This document shows, piece after piece, positions 5,773 to 11,944 of a DNA stretch of 11,944 bases. The notes beneath the pieces were generated by a model, which made no database searches, was not told the DNA's origin, and saw nothing but the letters and a program-made list of their open reading frames with translations. Position numbers and translations under genes: made by a program. Position 1 is the first letter of the stretch, and every line of letters begins with the position of its first letter. Source of the DNA: Cellvibrionaceae bacterium (GTDB lineage Bacteria > Pseudomonadota > Gammaproteobacteria > Pseudomonadales > Cellvibrionaceae). Where the stretch lies: contig JAGKXA010000139.1 of the NCBI GenBank assembly GCA_021151615.1, positions 1-11,944 on the forward strand, written 5' to 3'.

Positions 5773-6324
5773 TTATTTGGCTTTGGCGCGCTTGAGCACC
5801 AGCGCGTTGTACTCATTTTTTACCAACTGCGAGCGAGCGCTGGTCAGGGCATTCTGGTTATCGAAGGGGCCTACCACCACGCGATGCCAAATCTCGCCTT
5901 TGCGGATTTCCACTTTTTCGATACCCGCATCCAGGTTCAGCAGGATCAATTGCGCGCGCAATTTATCCGCATCTTCCGCTTTGGGGAATGAGCCTACCTG
6001 AATCAGGTATTCAACGCCGGCTTCCTGTTGCGCTGGTTTTTCTTCGCCGGTTGCTTCGCTGGCGGGCACAATGGTTTCGCTTTCTTGCAGCAGTTTGTAG
6101 AAATCAAAGCGCGGTTTCGGCGTTTTGTTTTCGGTGACTTTGGGTTTGGGGTCTTCCTTGGGGGGCGGTGCCGCCACCGGGTTTTTAATAAAGTAATAGC
6201 TCGCCGCAAATGCGCCCATCACCAGGCCGGCGATAAACCACAGCCAGGCCGGCGTTTGACCGCTGTTGTTGCCGCTGCTGCGTTTGGCCGGCGCACGGCC
6301 TTTTTTGGCGAAATCTCTACTCAT
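5773..6324 (-). CDS. ftsN: SPOR-domain cell division protein, FtsN-like
   Basis: This bitopic inner-membrane protein of 183 residues is much shorter than E. coli FtsN (319) but has the same order of parts. The cytoplasmic start MSRDFAKKGR resembles the RDYVRR motif through which E. coli FtsN contacts FtsA. One transmembrane segment spans about residues 27-46. A Pro/Lys-rich linker follows. The segment PRFDFYKLLQESE (71-83) can be aligned with the E. coli activating E-helix (RWRYIKELESRQ), with aromatics at matching positions. A SPOR domain (about 104-180) starts at EYLIQVGSFPKAEDADKLRAQL and includes VVVGPF; such domains bind denuded septal glycan. The position between priA and hslV is where E. 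coli carries ftsN. The name rests on motif and synteny; a generic SPOR protein is the alternative. No clear Shine-Dalgarno is visible. Confidence 0.8.
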   Translation of the reverse strand: MSRDFAKKGRAPAKRSSGNNSGQTPAWLWFIAGLVMGAFAASYYFIKNPVAAPPPKEDPKPKVTENKTPKPRFDFYKLLQESETIVPASEATGEEKPAQQEAGVEYLIQVGSFPKAEDADKLRAQLILLNLDAGIEKVEIRKGEIWHRVVVGPFDNQNALTSARSQLVKNEYNALVLKRAKAK

Positions 6325-6365
6325 GGAACTGGGTTACATCATCCGATGGTGAAAATAAGGTCGCG

Positions 6366-6394
6366 ATTGTAAAGGGAATGTCTGGAGCCGTCAC
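6366..6394 (-). promoter_or_regulatory. Candidate sigma-70 promoter of the ftsN-like gene
   Basis: On the minus strand GTGACG (6389-6394, 4/6 to consensus) and TACAAT (6366-6371, 5/6 to consensus) are spaced by 17 bp. They lie in the 83-bp gap after priA. Transcription would start about 35 bases before the ATG, allowing expression independent of priA. Confidence 0.5.
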
Positions 6395-6407
6395 TAAATC
6401 AGGTGCA

Positions 6408-8627
6408 TTAGCCCATCTCTTGCGGGTCGACATCAATCGACCAGCGTACGGCTTTGGCAAGCGGACTGGCCTCAAGTTTCATCGCCAATTCGGCTAGCAA
6501 TTGCTGTAGCGGTTTGCGCTGTGCGCTGTTGATTTGCAATTGATAGCGAAAACGATCGCCGCGTTTTTCCATAAACGCTGGCAGTGGACCGAGATAGCTT
6601 AGGGTTGGGCTGGCCGCTAATAGCATTTCTGCTTGTTGGCGCGCATAGGTGAGAAAATCGGTGGCTTTCTGCGGGAATTTGCTTTCCGCGCGGATCAGGG
6701 CAAGTTGGCGATAGGGTGGTAAGCCGGTGACCTGGCGCTCAGGCAAAATCAATTCTGCCAGGGCGTGATAGCCGCGCGTAACCAGCGTTTGTACCAGTGG
6801 ATGATCGGTGTGATGGCTCTGCAATATCACGCGTCCCGGCTTTTCGGCACGCCCGGCACGCCCGGCAACTTGTAACAATAATTGGCCCATACGCTCGGGC
6901 CCGCGGAAATCGGTGCTGAATAAACCCGCATCCGCATCGATGATAACCACCAGGGTTACATCGGCAAAATGATGGCCTTTGGCAAGCATCTGGGTGCCGA
7001 CGAGAATACAGGGCTCGCCGGTGTGCACATCGTCCAATAATGTTTGCATGGCATTTTTATTGCGCGTGGAATCGCGATCTACACGAATAATTTTTTGTTC
7101 GGGAAATAATTCCTGTAGTACTAGCTCACTGCGCTCGGTTCCCTGTCCAATAGGTTGTAAATGACTGGAATTGCATTGCGGGCAGCGGCGCGGCAGGGCG
7201 CGCTGGTGATCGCAATGATGGCAATGCAAATGGCGTGGGGTTTGGTGCACGGTCATGCGTGCATCGCAAAAATTGCAGTTGGCCAGCCAGCCGCAATCGT
7301 GACATTCCAGTGTGGGGGCGTAGCCGCGACGATTGAGGAACACCAGTACCTGATTGCCGCGTGCCAGGGTTTCGCCAATGGCATCGATACTGGCCTGCGC
7401 AAAACCTTCGTGGAGTATTTCACCGCGAATATCCAGCAGTTGGATTTCCGGCGGCTTGGCGCTGCCGGCGCGCGCCTTGAGTTGCAGATGTTGATAGCGA
7501 CCTTGCAGGGCGTTGTGCAGGGTTTCCAGTGACGGCGTTGCCGAGCCGAGAATGAGTGGAATATTCAAACGGTGTGCACGTACCGCAGCGAGATCGCGGG
7601 CGGAATAGCGAAAGCCGTCCTGCTGTTTGAAAGATCCATCATGTTCTTCATCAATAATGATGATGCCCAGTGATTCAAACGGGGTGAATAGCGCCGAGCG
7701 GGTACCAATCACAATACGTGCAATGCCGGCGCGCGCTTGCAGCCAGGCATCCAGTCGCTCGCGATCATTCAACCCCGAATGCAGTGCAGCAATTGGAACG
7801 GCAAAGCGCCGCTGGAAGCGCTGGATGGTTTGTGGTGTCAGGCCGATTTCCGGTACCAGCACCAATGCCTGTTTCCCCTGTTTGAGACAATGCTCAATCG
7901 CCTGCAGGTAGATTTCGGTTTTGCCGCTACCGGTGGCGCCATCGAGCAAGTAAGTTTTGAATCCGATCGGATTGATCTGTGCCAGGGCAAATGCTTGTTC
8001 ATCGCTGAGCGTAAGTGGTTGCTCATTTAGCAGGGATTGTGGTTGCGCAATACTGGTTAGTTGTACCTCTGCTATTTTTACCAGGCCCTTATCGATCAGC
8101 GTTTTGGCGATACTGCGTGGAATCTCCAGTTGCTCCAGATCCCGCCGTAGTAAATAAGGATGCTTTTGTAGTTCCGCGAGGAGCGCGGCTTGCTTCGGGG
8201 AGCGTTTGAGCGCCCCATCCGGCAGCCCCTTTCCTTCAGTGGTGAGCATAAAAGCCGGTTCGCCGCGCATACGAGCGGGTTCGCCCTGGCGCAACAGCAC
8301 TGGCAATGCGGCCTGTAAGACTTCGCCCAGTGGGGTTTGGTAGTAATCGGCCGCCCACTGACACAGCGCTAGTAATTCAGGGCCCAAAACGGGCTGCTGA
8401 TCAATAATGGCTAATGCCGGGCGCAGCTTTTCAGGTTGGTAAGAGCTAACTGACTTAACCGCCATAAGTACACCGATCAACTCCTGGTGACCAAAGGGAA
8501 CCTGGATCAAGGTGCCGGCCCGCAGTGAGTCGAGCATTGCGACAGGAAAATTGATCGGTGGTAAATAGTCGAAATTGCGCCTTAAGGGCACAGGTAGGGC
8601 AAGTTCGAGTAAGCGGGATTCGGGCAT
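6408..8627 (-). CDS. priA: Primosomal protein N' (PriA), replication-restart helicase
   Basis: PriA is a 3'-5' superfamily 2 helicase that recognises stalled or recombination-derived forks and reloads the replisome. The product has 739 residues (E. coli 732). The N-terminal DNA-binding domain starts at about residue 5. Walker A is GATGSGKT (230-237) and the DEEH box is at 326-329, followed by KQQDGFRYSARDLA. GSATPS (361-366) is the next helicase motif. Eight zinc-binding cysteines occur as CxxC pairs at C442/C445, C451/C454, C469/C472 and C482/C485. Later helicase motifs are GTQMLAKGHHF (544-554) and QVAGRAGR (586-593). No key residue is missing. The ATG start matches the family although no Shine-Dalgarno is evident. 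It is divergent from rpmE, as in E. coli and Pseudomonas. Confidence 0.97.
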   Translation of the reverse strand: MPESRLLELALPVPLRRNFDYLPPINFPVAMLDSLRAGTLIQVPFGHQELIGVLMAVKSVSSYQPEKLRPALAIIDQQPVLGPELLALCQWAADYYQTPLGEVLQAALPVLLRQGEPARMRGEPAFMLTTEGKGLPDGALKRSPKQAALLAELQKHPYLLRRDLEQLEIPRSIAKTLIDKGLVKIAEVQLTSIAQPQSLLNEQPLTLSDEQAFALAQINPIGFKTYLLDGATGSGKTEIYLQAIEHCLKQGKQALVLVPEIGLTPQTIQRFQRRFAVPIAALHSGLNDRERLDAWLQARAGIARIVIGTRSALFTPFESLGIIIIDEEHDGSFKQQDGFRYSARDLAAVRAHRLNIPLILGSATPSLETLHNALQGRYQHLQLKARAGSAKPPEIQLLDIRGEILHEGFAQASIDAIGETLARGNQVLVFLNRRGYAPTLECHDCGWLANCNFCDARMTVHQTPRHLHCHHCDHQRALPRRCPQCNSSHLQPIGQGTERSELVLQELFPEQKIIRVDRDSTRNKNAMQTLLDDVHTGEPCILVGTQMLAKGHHFADVTLVVIIDADAGLFSTDFRGPERMGQLLLQVAGRAGRAEKPGRVILQSHHTDHPLVQTLVTRGYHALAELILPERQVTGLPPYRQLALIRAESKFPQKATDFLTYARQQAEMLLAASPTLSYLGPLPAFMEKRGDRFRYQLQINSAQRKPLQQLLAELAMKLEASPLAKAVRWSIDVDPQEMG

Positions 8628-8683
8628 CAGTAATAACGGCGGTTAGCTATTGCAAGGCGGGAAGGATAACCCATATTCAATTC

Positions 8684-8712
8684 TTTATAAGCAGGCGCTG
8701 CGGTGGAGTCTG
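8684..8712 (-). promoter_or_regulatory. Weak candidate promoter of priA
   Basis: TATAAA (8684-8689, minus strand, 5/6) has CAGACT (8707-8712, 3/6) 17 bp upstream. It would give a leader of about 50 bases. The -35 is poor, so this is tentative. The rest of the 263-bp divergent region shows only the rpmE promoter and leader. Confidence 0.3.
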
Positions 8713-8771
8713 ATGCCGGGATGAATATCGTTGTGAAATGACGATTTTTTAGGCAAAACCCTGCTTGGCGG

Positions 8772-8799
8772 TTGCGTTGGCGTTTTTTTCTGATAGTAT
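8772..8799 (+). promoter_or_regulatory. Extended -10 promoter of rpmE
   Basis: TGA-TAGTAT (8791-8799) has the TGn extension directly before a 4/6 -10 hexamer. A weak -35, TTGCGT, lies at 8772-8777 with a 16-bp spacer. The predicted start near 8806 is at a pyrimidine-rich CTCTTC stretch and gives an 85-base leader. The extended -10 offsets the weak -35. Confidence 0.5.
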
Positions 8800-8835
8800 C
8801 GCCGCTCTTCAAAAACAGCCGTTTTTTTTAACCTA

Positions 8836-8871
8836 TGTACGGTGCCAGGCAACAGACCCGGTGGCGGTACA
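8836..8871 (+). promoter_or_regulatory. Structured leader of rpmE, possible L31 autoregulatory site
   Basis: TGTAC (8836-8840) pairs with GTACA (8867-8871). Inside it GCCA (8844-8847) can pair with TGGC (8862-8865), leaving a GC-rich apical loop. It lies seven bases before the rpmE ribosome-binding site GAAGG (8878-8882). E. coli rpmE is known to be autoregulated through its mRNA leader; whether this is the same element is unproven. Confidence 0.3.
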
Positions 8872-8890
8872 GCTTACGAAGGCATTCATC

Positions 8891-9112
8891 ATGAAAGCAG
8901 ACATTCATCCAAATTACGTTGAAGTAGCTGTTAACTGCAGCTGCGGCAACAACTTCAAAACCCGTTCAACCCTGGGTAAAGACTTCCACGTAGACGTGTG
9001 TGGCCAATGCCACCCTTTCTATACTGGTAAGCAAAAAATCGTTGATACCGGTGGCCGTATTGATCGCTTCACCAAGCGTTTCGGCAGCCGTATCGGTGCC
9101 GCCAAGAAATAA
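8891..9112 (+). CDS. rpmE: Large-subunit ribosomal protein bL31, zinc-binding form
   Basis: The 73-residue product is bL31, which bridges the central protuberance of the 50S subunit to the 30S head. It starts MKADIHPNY. It keeps all four zinc ligands of the C+ type, C16, C18, C37 and C40, in CSCGN and CGQC contexts, then the HPFYTGKQ and GGRIDRFTKRFG blocks. Retention of the zinc site implies the housekeeping paralogue; the zinc-free form expressed in zinc starvation would be elsewhere if present. The frame is open further upstream to 8765, but homology and GAAGG eight bases before the ATG at 8891 fix the start. A strong intrinsic terminator begins 37 bases after the stop. Confidence 0.97.
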   Translation: MKADIHPNYVEVAVNCSCGNNFKTRSTLGKDFHVDVCGQCHPFYTGKQKIVDTGGRIDRFTKRFGSRIGAAKK

Positions 9113-9149
9113 TTGGTGCACCTTGCAGCTTAAGCCGATACTGCAATCT

Positions 9150-9187
9150 AAAAAAACGCCGGCGAGTATGCTCGCCGGCGTTTTTTT
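9150..9187 (+). terminator. Intrinsic terminator of rpmE, perfect 17-bp inverted repeat
   Basis: Seven A residues, CGCCGGCGAG, a TATG loop, CTCGCCGGCG and seven T residues form a perfect, symmetric inverted repeat. The GC-rich core is 10 bp. Because A and T tracts flank both sides it should work in both directions. The loop contains the likely ATG (9168) of the downstream nuclease, and the right arm plus T-tract are in-frame codons of that gene. Confidence 0.95.
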
Positions 9188-9956
9188 ATGTCTGTTGTCA
9201 TCGGTATCGGCATCAGTATTGGCGGAGTGCGGTCACCCCGAAACGACCGCAATTACTGTAGCAAAGGTGCAGGATGGCGATACCCTGAAATTGAGCGATG
9301 GCCGTTCGGTGCGGGTACTGGGTATCAATGCGCCGGAAATTACGGTTGGGCAAAAGCGTGGTCAGCCACTTGGAAAAGAGTCATTGGTAAGTGCACAACA
9401 ATTCGTAGCGCGGGCTGGTGGTGAGGTTCGCTTGGGATTTGATGTAGAAAAGCGCGATCACTACGGGCGCTGGTTGGCCCATGTGTACGATAAATTTGGT
9501 CGCAGTTTGGCGGTTGAGCAAATCCGTGCAGGTATGGCCTTTCAAATCAGTGTGCCGCCCAATCGTGCGCAGGAGTCTTGCCTTTCATCGATAGAAATTC
9601 GCACACGCAAAAATCCAACCGGGGTCTGGCGCAATGCCTATTGGGGTAGTTTTCCATCGACCTCCTTGTCCGTGGTGGATACCGGGTTTCGCGTGGTGCG
9701 GGGCAAAGTTGCCAGGGTGGATGTGAATTCATCCGTGTGGATTGAATTCGAGGGAGAGTTGGTGGCGCAGATTAAAAAGTCAGATTGGCCAGCTTTCGGG
9801 CGCAGCGACTGGAGTTCGCTCGCGGGAAAAAACCTGGAGGTGCGCGGTTGGATTAGCGCGCGTAAAGATAAGGGCAACTCTCAGGACGGCAAGCGCCGTT
9901 TTAAACCGCTGGTGATGGGGGTGCGTACACCTTCATCCATGAAGGTTATTCATTAA
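9168..9956 (+). CDS. Secreted thermonuclease (SNase-like) with C-terminal OB-like region
   Basis: This 262-residue protein begins with a signal-peptide-like stretch (residues 1-19, VLA before E20). The Staphylococcus-type nuclease core (about 29-160) follows: D36-G-D38-T, then R49-V-L-G-I-N54-A-P-E57, then YGR101WLAHVY. These correspond to SNase D19/D21, R35, D40 (here Asn), E43 and R87. Residues 174-256 (RVVRGKVARVDV...LEVRGWI) resemble the short OB-like tail of Pseudomonas homologues. The likely role is nucleic acid hydrolysis in the periplasm or outside the cell. The start is uncertain: the ATG at 9168 lies in the loop of the rpmE terminator and lacks a basic n-region. An in-frame TTG at 9123 would add lysines and give a better signal peptide but has only a weak ribosome-binding site. 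The hydrophobic segment is in frame in either case. Confidence 0.85.
   Translation: MLAGVFLCLLSSVSASVLAECGHPETTAITVAKVQDGDTLKLSDGRSVRVLGINAPEITVGQKRGQPLGKESLVSAQQFVARAGGEVRLGFDVEKRDHYGRWLAHVYDKFGRSLAVEQIRAGMAFQISVPPNRAQESCLSSIEIRTRKNPTGVWRNAYWGSFPSTSLSVVDTGFRVVRGKVARVDVNSSVWIEFEGELVAQIKKSDWPAFGRSDWSSLAGKNLEVRGWISARKDKGNSQDGKRRFKPLVMGVRTPSSMKVIH
9929..9946. repeat. 7-bp hairpin in the last codons of the nuclease gene
   Basis: ACCTTCA-TCCA-TGAAGGT is a perfect inverted repeat with a four-base loop, ending eight bases before the nuclease stop codon. No T-tract follows on either strand, so it is a weak terminator at best. It is the only structure near this convergent gene junction. Confidence 0.35.
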
Positions 9957-9960
9957 ATAG

Positions 9961-11944
9961 TTAGAAAATCTCTTCCGGCAGTGTTTCCTGCTCGGTGTTT
10001 TCATGGCCGGCAGCTGACGTGCGGCTGGTATCTTCCCCTAAAAATACCTCAAAAATAGCATCCGGGTCGCCGGGCATGGCGGGCTTGCCGGTATCCGGGT
10101 TTATGCGCACAGTGACTATGCCTTCGGGTTGCCTTGGCAACTGATCGGGTACGCCTTCAAGCGCGGTCCGCATAAAGTCGATCCAGATTGGTAAGGGGGC
10201 GGAATTGCCAAACTCTCTCCTGCCCAGCAGGGTGTTGGCATCAAAACCAACCCATACGCTTGCGACAATATTGGGGTTATAGCCAGAGAACCAGGTGTCG
10301 CGAGGGCCATTTGTTGTCCCGGTTTTGCCAGCAATATCTTTGCGCCCAAGTTGTTTGGCGAGGCGGCCAGTGCCTTTATCCACGACATCCCTTAGCATTG
10401 AGTCAATCAGGTAGGCGATGCGTGCATCAATGATTCGCGGTGCACGTTGGCTGGCATCCAGAATTGAAGTGTTTACCAGTGAGCCATCCTCTGCATACTG
10501 CGACTCATCGCGCTCACACTCTTTGCATACCTTTTTCGGCTTGGCCTCATAGACAACCTTGCCGTTATCTTCCTCTATGCGTGTAACCAGATAGGGATCT
10601 ATCTTGAATCCGCCATTGGCAAAGCTGGCATAGGCTGTTGCCATTTGCATGGGGGTGAGTGCGTGGGAGCCCAATGCAAGTGTCAGGTCGCGCGGGAATT
10701 CTTTGGGGTTGAAGCCGAAGCGCGCCAGGCTATCCAACGCTGTTTGCATGCCAATGCTGCGCAATAAACGAATGGATACCAGGTTGCGCGAGCGGTAGAG
10801 CGCCTGGCGCATCCGCATGGGGCCTACAAATTTGCCATCATCGTTTTCCGGGCGCCAGGCGATACCGGTGCTGGTATTTTCAATCACAATGGGGGCGTCA
10901 TTAATGATCGATGCAGGGGTAAAGCCGTTTTCAAGTGCTGCGGTGTATAGCAGCGGTTTAAAGCTGGAACCCGGTTGGCGCGCGCCCTGTGTGGCACGAT
11001 TGTAGTGACTCTGGTTGAAGTCGAAGCCTCCAATCAAAGAGCGAATGGCTCCATCGCTTGGGTCGAGTGAAACCAGAGCCGACTGAATTGCCGGAACCTG
11101 GCTGAAATTCCATTGATCATCATTATCCTTGGCGATACGCACCACATCACCGGTTTTCAGGAAGTCGCGGACATTGGTATAAGCAGCGCCACGACTGTCT
11201 TCGGTAATATAAGGACGCACATTGGCCAGCCCTTGCTCCCATCCGAGATCGACAAAATCGCCACTGCTCATAAGTACTTTAAGCGACTTATCACCAACCT
11301 CAACCACTGCAGCGGGTTCAAGCCCACCCAATACCGGAATACCTTGCAATTCTTCCTGCCAATCGGCCAGATCTGATTCTTGTGAGGGTTTCAAGTGGCG
11401 TTCGGGGCCGCGATAACCATGGCGTTGGTCGTAGCCGAGCAGACCTTTAACAACGGCTGCCTGAGCGGTTGCTTGCATGGCGCTATCCACAGTGGTGTAA
11501 ACCTTATAGCCCTGCACATAGGCCTTGTCGCCAAAACGATCCAGTACTTCCTGACGCGCCATCTCGGCAATATAAGGCGCCTGAACGTCCAGGGTGGTGC
11601 CGTGATAACTGGCAGTGTTGGGCTCGTTTATTGCAGCCTCGTAAGTAGCCTGGTCTATATGTTTGAGTTCATACATACGGCCAATAATCCAATTGCGACG
11701 AATCATGGCGCGCTTGAGGTTGGCGAGGGGGTTGTAAGCAGAAGGCGCTTTAAGCACACCGACAATCATGGCGTATTGGGCGACACTGAGCTGATCTATG
11801 TCCTTGCCGTAATAGATTTGGGCGGCCGCCTGCAAACCGTAGGCGCGGTTGCCAAAGAACATTTTGTTGTTGAACAATTCAAGGATTTCTTCCTTGGTAA
11901 ATTTTCGTTCAATTTCAATGGATAAGAGGATTTCGTTAAACTTG
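9961..11944 (-). CDS. mrcA: Penicillin-binding protein 1A, bifunctional class A PBP (5' end outside window)
   Basis: The last 660 residues of PBP1A (also called ponA) are present; the frame is open to the right edge, so the membrane anchor and the glycosyltransferase catalytic Glu motif lie outside. The fragment opens within the GT51 domain (TKEEILELFNNKMFFGNRAYG, then AQIYYGK and PSAYNP). An OB-like insertion follows between the two catalytic domains. The transpeptidase domain has the nucleophile motif SSFK (near 10957-10968), SRN (near 10783-10791) and KTGTTN (near 10309-10326). A CKEC pair precedes the KTG box, a feature also seen in E. coli PBP1A. The enzyme polymerises lipid II and cross-links stem peptides in the periplasm. 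It converges on the nuclease gene with four bases between the stop codons. Confidence 0.96.
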   Translation of the reverse strand, partial: KFNEILLSIEIERKFTKEEILELFNNKMFFGNRAYGLQAAAQIYYGKDIDQLSVAQYAMIVGVLKAPSAYNPLANLKRAMIRRNWIIGRMYELKHIDQATYEAAINEPNTASYHGTTLDVQAPYIAEMARQEVLDRFGDKAYVQGYKVYTTVDSAMQATAQAAVVKGLLGYDQRHGYRGPERHLKPSQESDLADWQEELQGIPVLGGLEPAAVVEVGDKSLKVLMSSGDFVDLGWEQGLANVRPYITEDSRGAAYTNVRDFLKTGDVVRIAKDNDDQWNFSQVPAIQSALVSLDPSDGAIRSLIGGFDFNQSHYNRATQGARQPGSSFKPLLYTAALENGFTPASIINDAPIVIENTSTGIAWRPENDDGKFVGPMRMRQALYRSRNLVSIRLLRSIGMQTALDSLARFGFNPKEFPRDLTLALGSHALTPMQMATAYASFANGGFKIDPYLVTRIEEDNGKVVYEAKPKKVCKECERDESQYAEDGSLVNTSILDASQRAPRIIDARIAYLIDSMLRDVVDKGTGRLAKQLGRKDIAGKTGTTNGPRDTWFSGYNPNIVASVWVGFDANTLLGRREFGNSAPLPIWIDFMRTALEGVPDQLPRQPEGIVTVRINPDTGKPAMPGDPDAIFEVFLGEDTSRTSAAGHENTEQETLPEEIF

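Noticed and set aside
8627..8812. Small minus-strand frame of 61 codons directly upstream of priA
   Set aside because: No ribosome-binding site or family resemblance, overlaps the rpmE promoter and likely priA promoter, and merely runs into the priA start region.
9182..9233. Possible lipobox in the nuclease (LAEC)
   Set aside because: The residue before Cys is Glu instead of Ala, Gly or Ser, so an ordinary signal peptidase I site after VLA is more likely.
9188..9424. ATG directly after the rpmE terminator in a different frame from the nuclease
   Set aside because: Its position looks attractive, but the translation shows no nuclease motif, while the neighbouring frame carries the signal peptide and DGDT motif. 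A frameshift is not needed because the nuclease frame is continuous.
11395..11925. Long plus-strand open frame of 176 codons opposite mrcA
   Set aside because: It lies entirely antisense to a well-conserved PBP1A coding region, has no recognisable domain, and is explained by codon bias of the real gene.
1..11944. CRISPR array, tRNA, prophage, IS element or toxin-antitoxin pair
   Set aside because: I found no regularly spaced repeats, cloverleaf, transposase or integrase motif, or small gene pair; every sizeable stretch is accounted for by housekeeping genes.

Overview
The window looks like a chromosomal housekeeping segment from a gammaproteobacterium. The gene order resembles that of Pseudomonas and its relatives: a PBP1A gene, an SNase-type nuclease, rpmE divergent from priA, then an FtsN-like SPOR gene, hslV, hslU and a DUF971 gene. 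Protein sequence and order together suggest a Cellvibrio- or saccharophagic-type lineage, but this is an inference made without any database search. I see no mobile element, phage gene, CRISPR array, tRNA or rRNA, and no convincing new multigene system. The more interesting signals lie in the regulatory DNA between genes.

Layout from left to right. sfsA (+) runs into the 3' end of a DMT/EamA transporter gene (-). Next comes a DUF4136 lipoprotein gene (-), divergent from uppP (+), which recycles the undecaprenyl carrier. uppP converges on a minus-strand block that reads, in transcription order, priA, an ftsN-like SPOR gene, hslV, hslU and a DUF971 gene. rpmE (+) is divergent from priA. It is followed by a secreted thermonuclease gene (+), which meets mrcA/ponA (PBP1A, -) tail to tail. 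The 5' end of mrcA lies beyond the right edge.

Functional themes. Three genes serve peptidoglycan and division: UppP supplies lipid carrier, PBP1A polymerises and cross-links glycan, and the FtsN-like protein would activate septal synthesis. A second theme is proteostasis: HslV is the peptidase and HslU its AAA+ unfoldase, and the DUF971 gene is translationally coupled to hslU. A near-consensus heat-shock (sigma-32) promoter, CTTGAAA-N13-CCCCATTT, lies just upstream of hslV and explains how that subset can be induced apart from priA and ftsN.

Notable regulatory structure. The perfect rpmE terminator contains, in its TATG loop, the most plausible ATG of the downstream nuclease, and it encodes part of that protein's signal peptide. 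An unusually long gap between hslV and hslU holds a 7-bp stem, a 9-bp direct repeat at 17-bp period and a consensus -35 hexamer. The lipoprotein gene has a perfect TATAAT with a 17-bp dyad where its -35 should be. There is no stretch over 300 bp without a gene; the longest gap is the 263-bp priA/rpmE divergent region.
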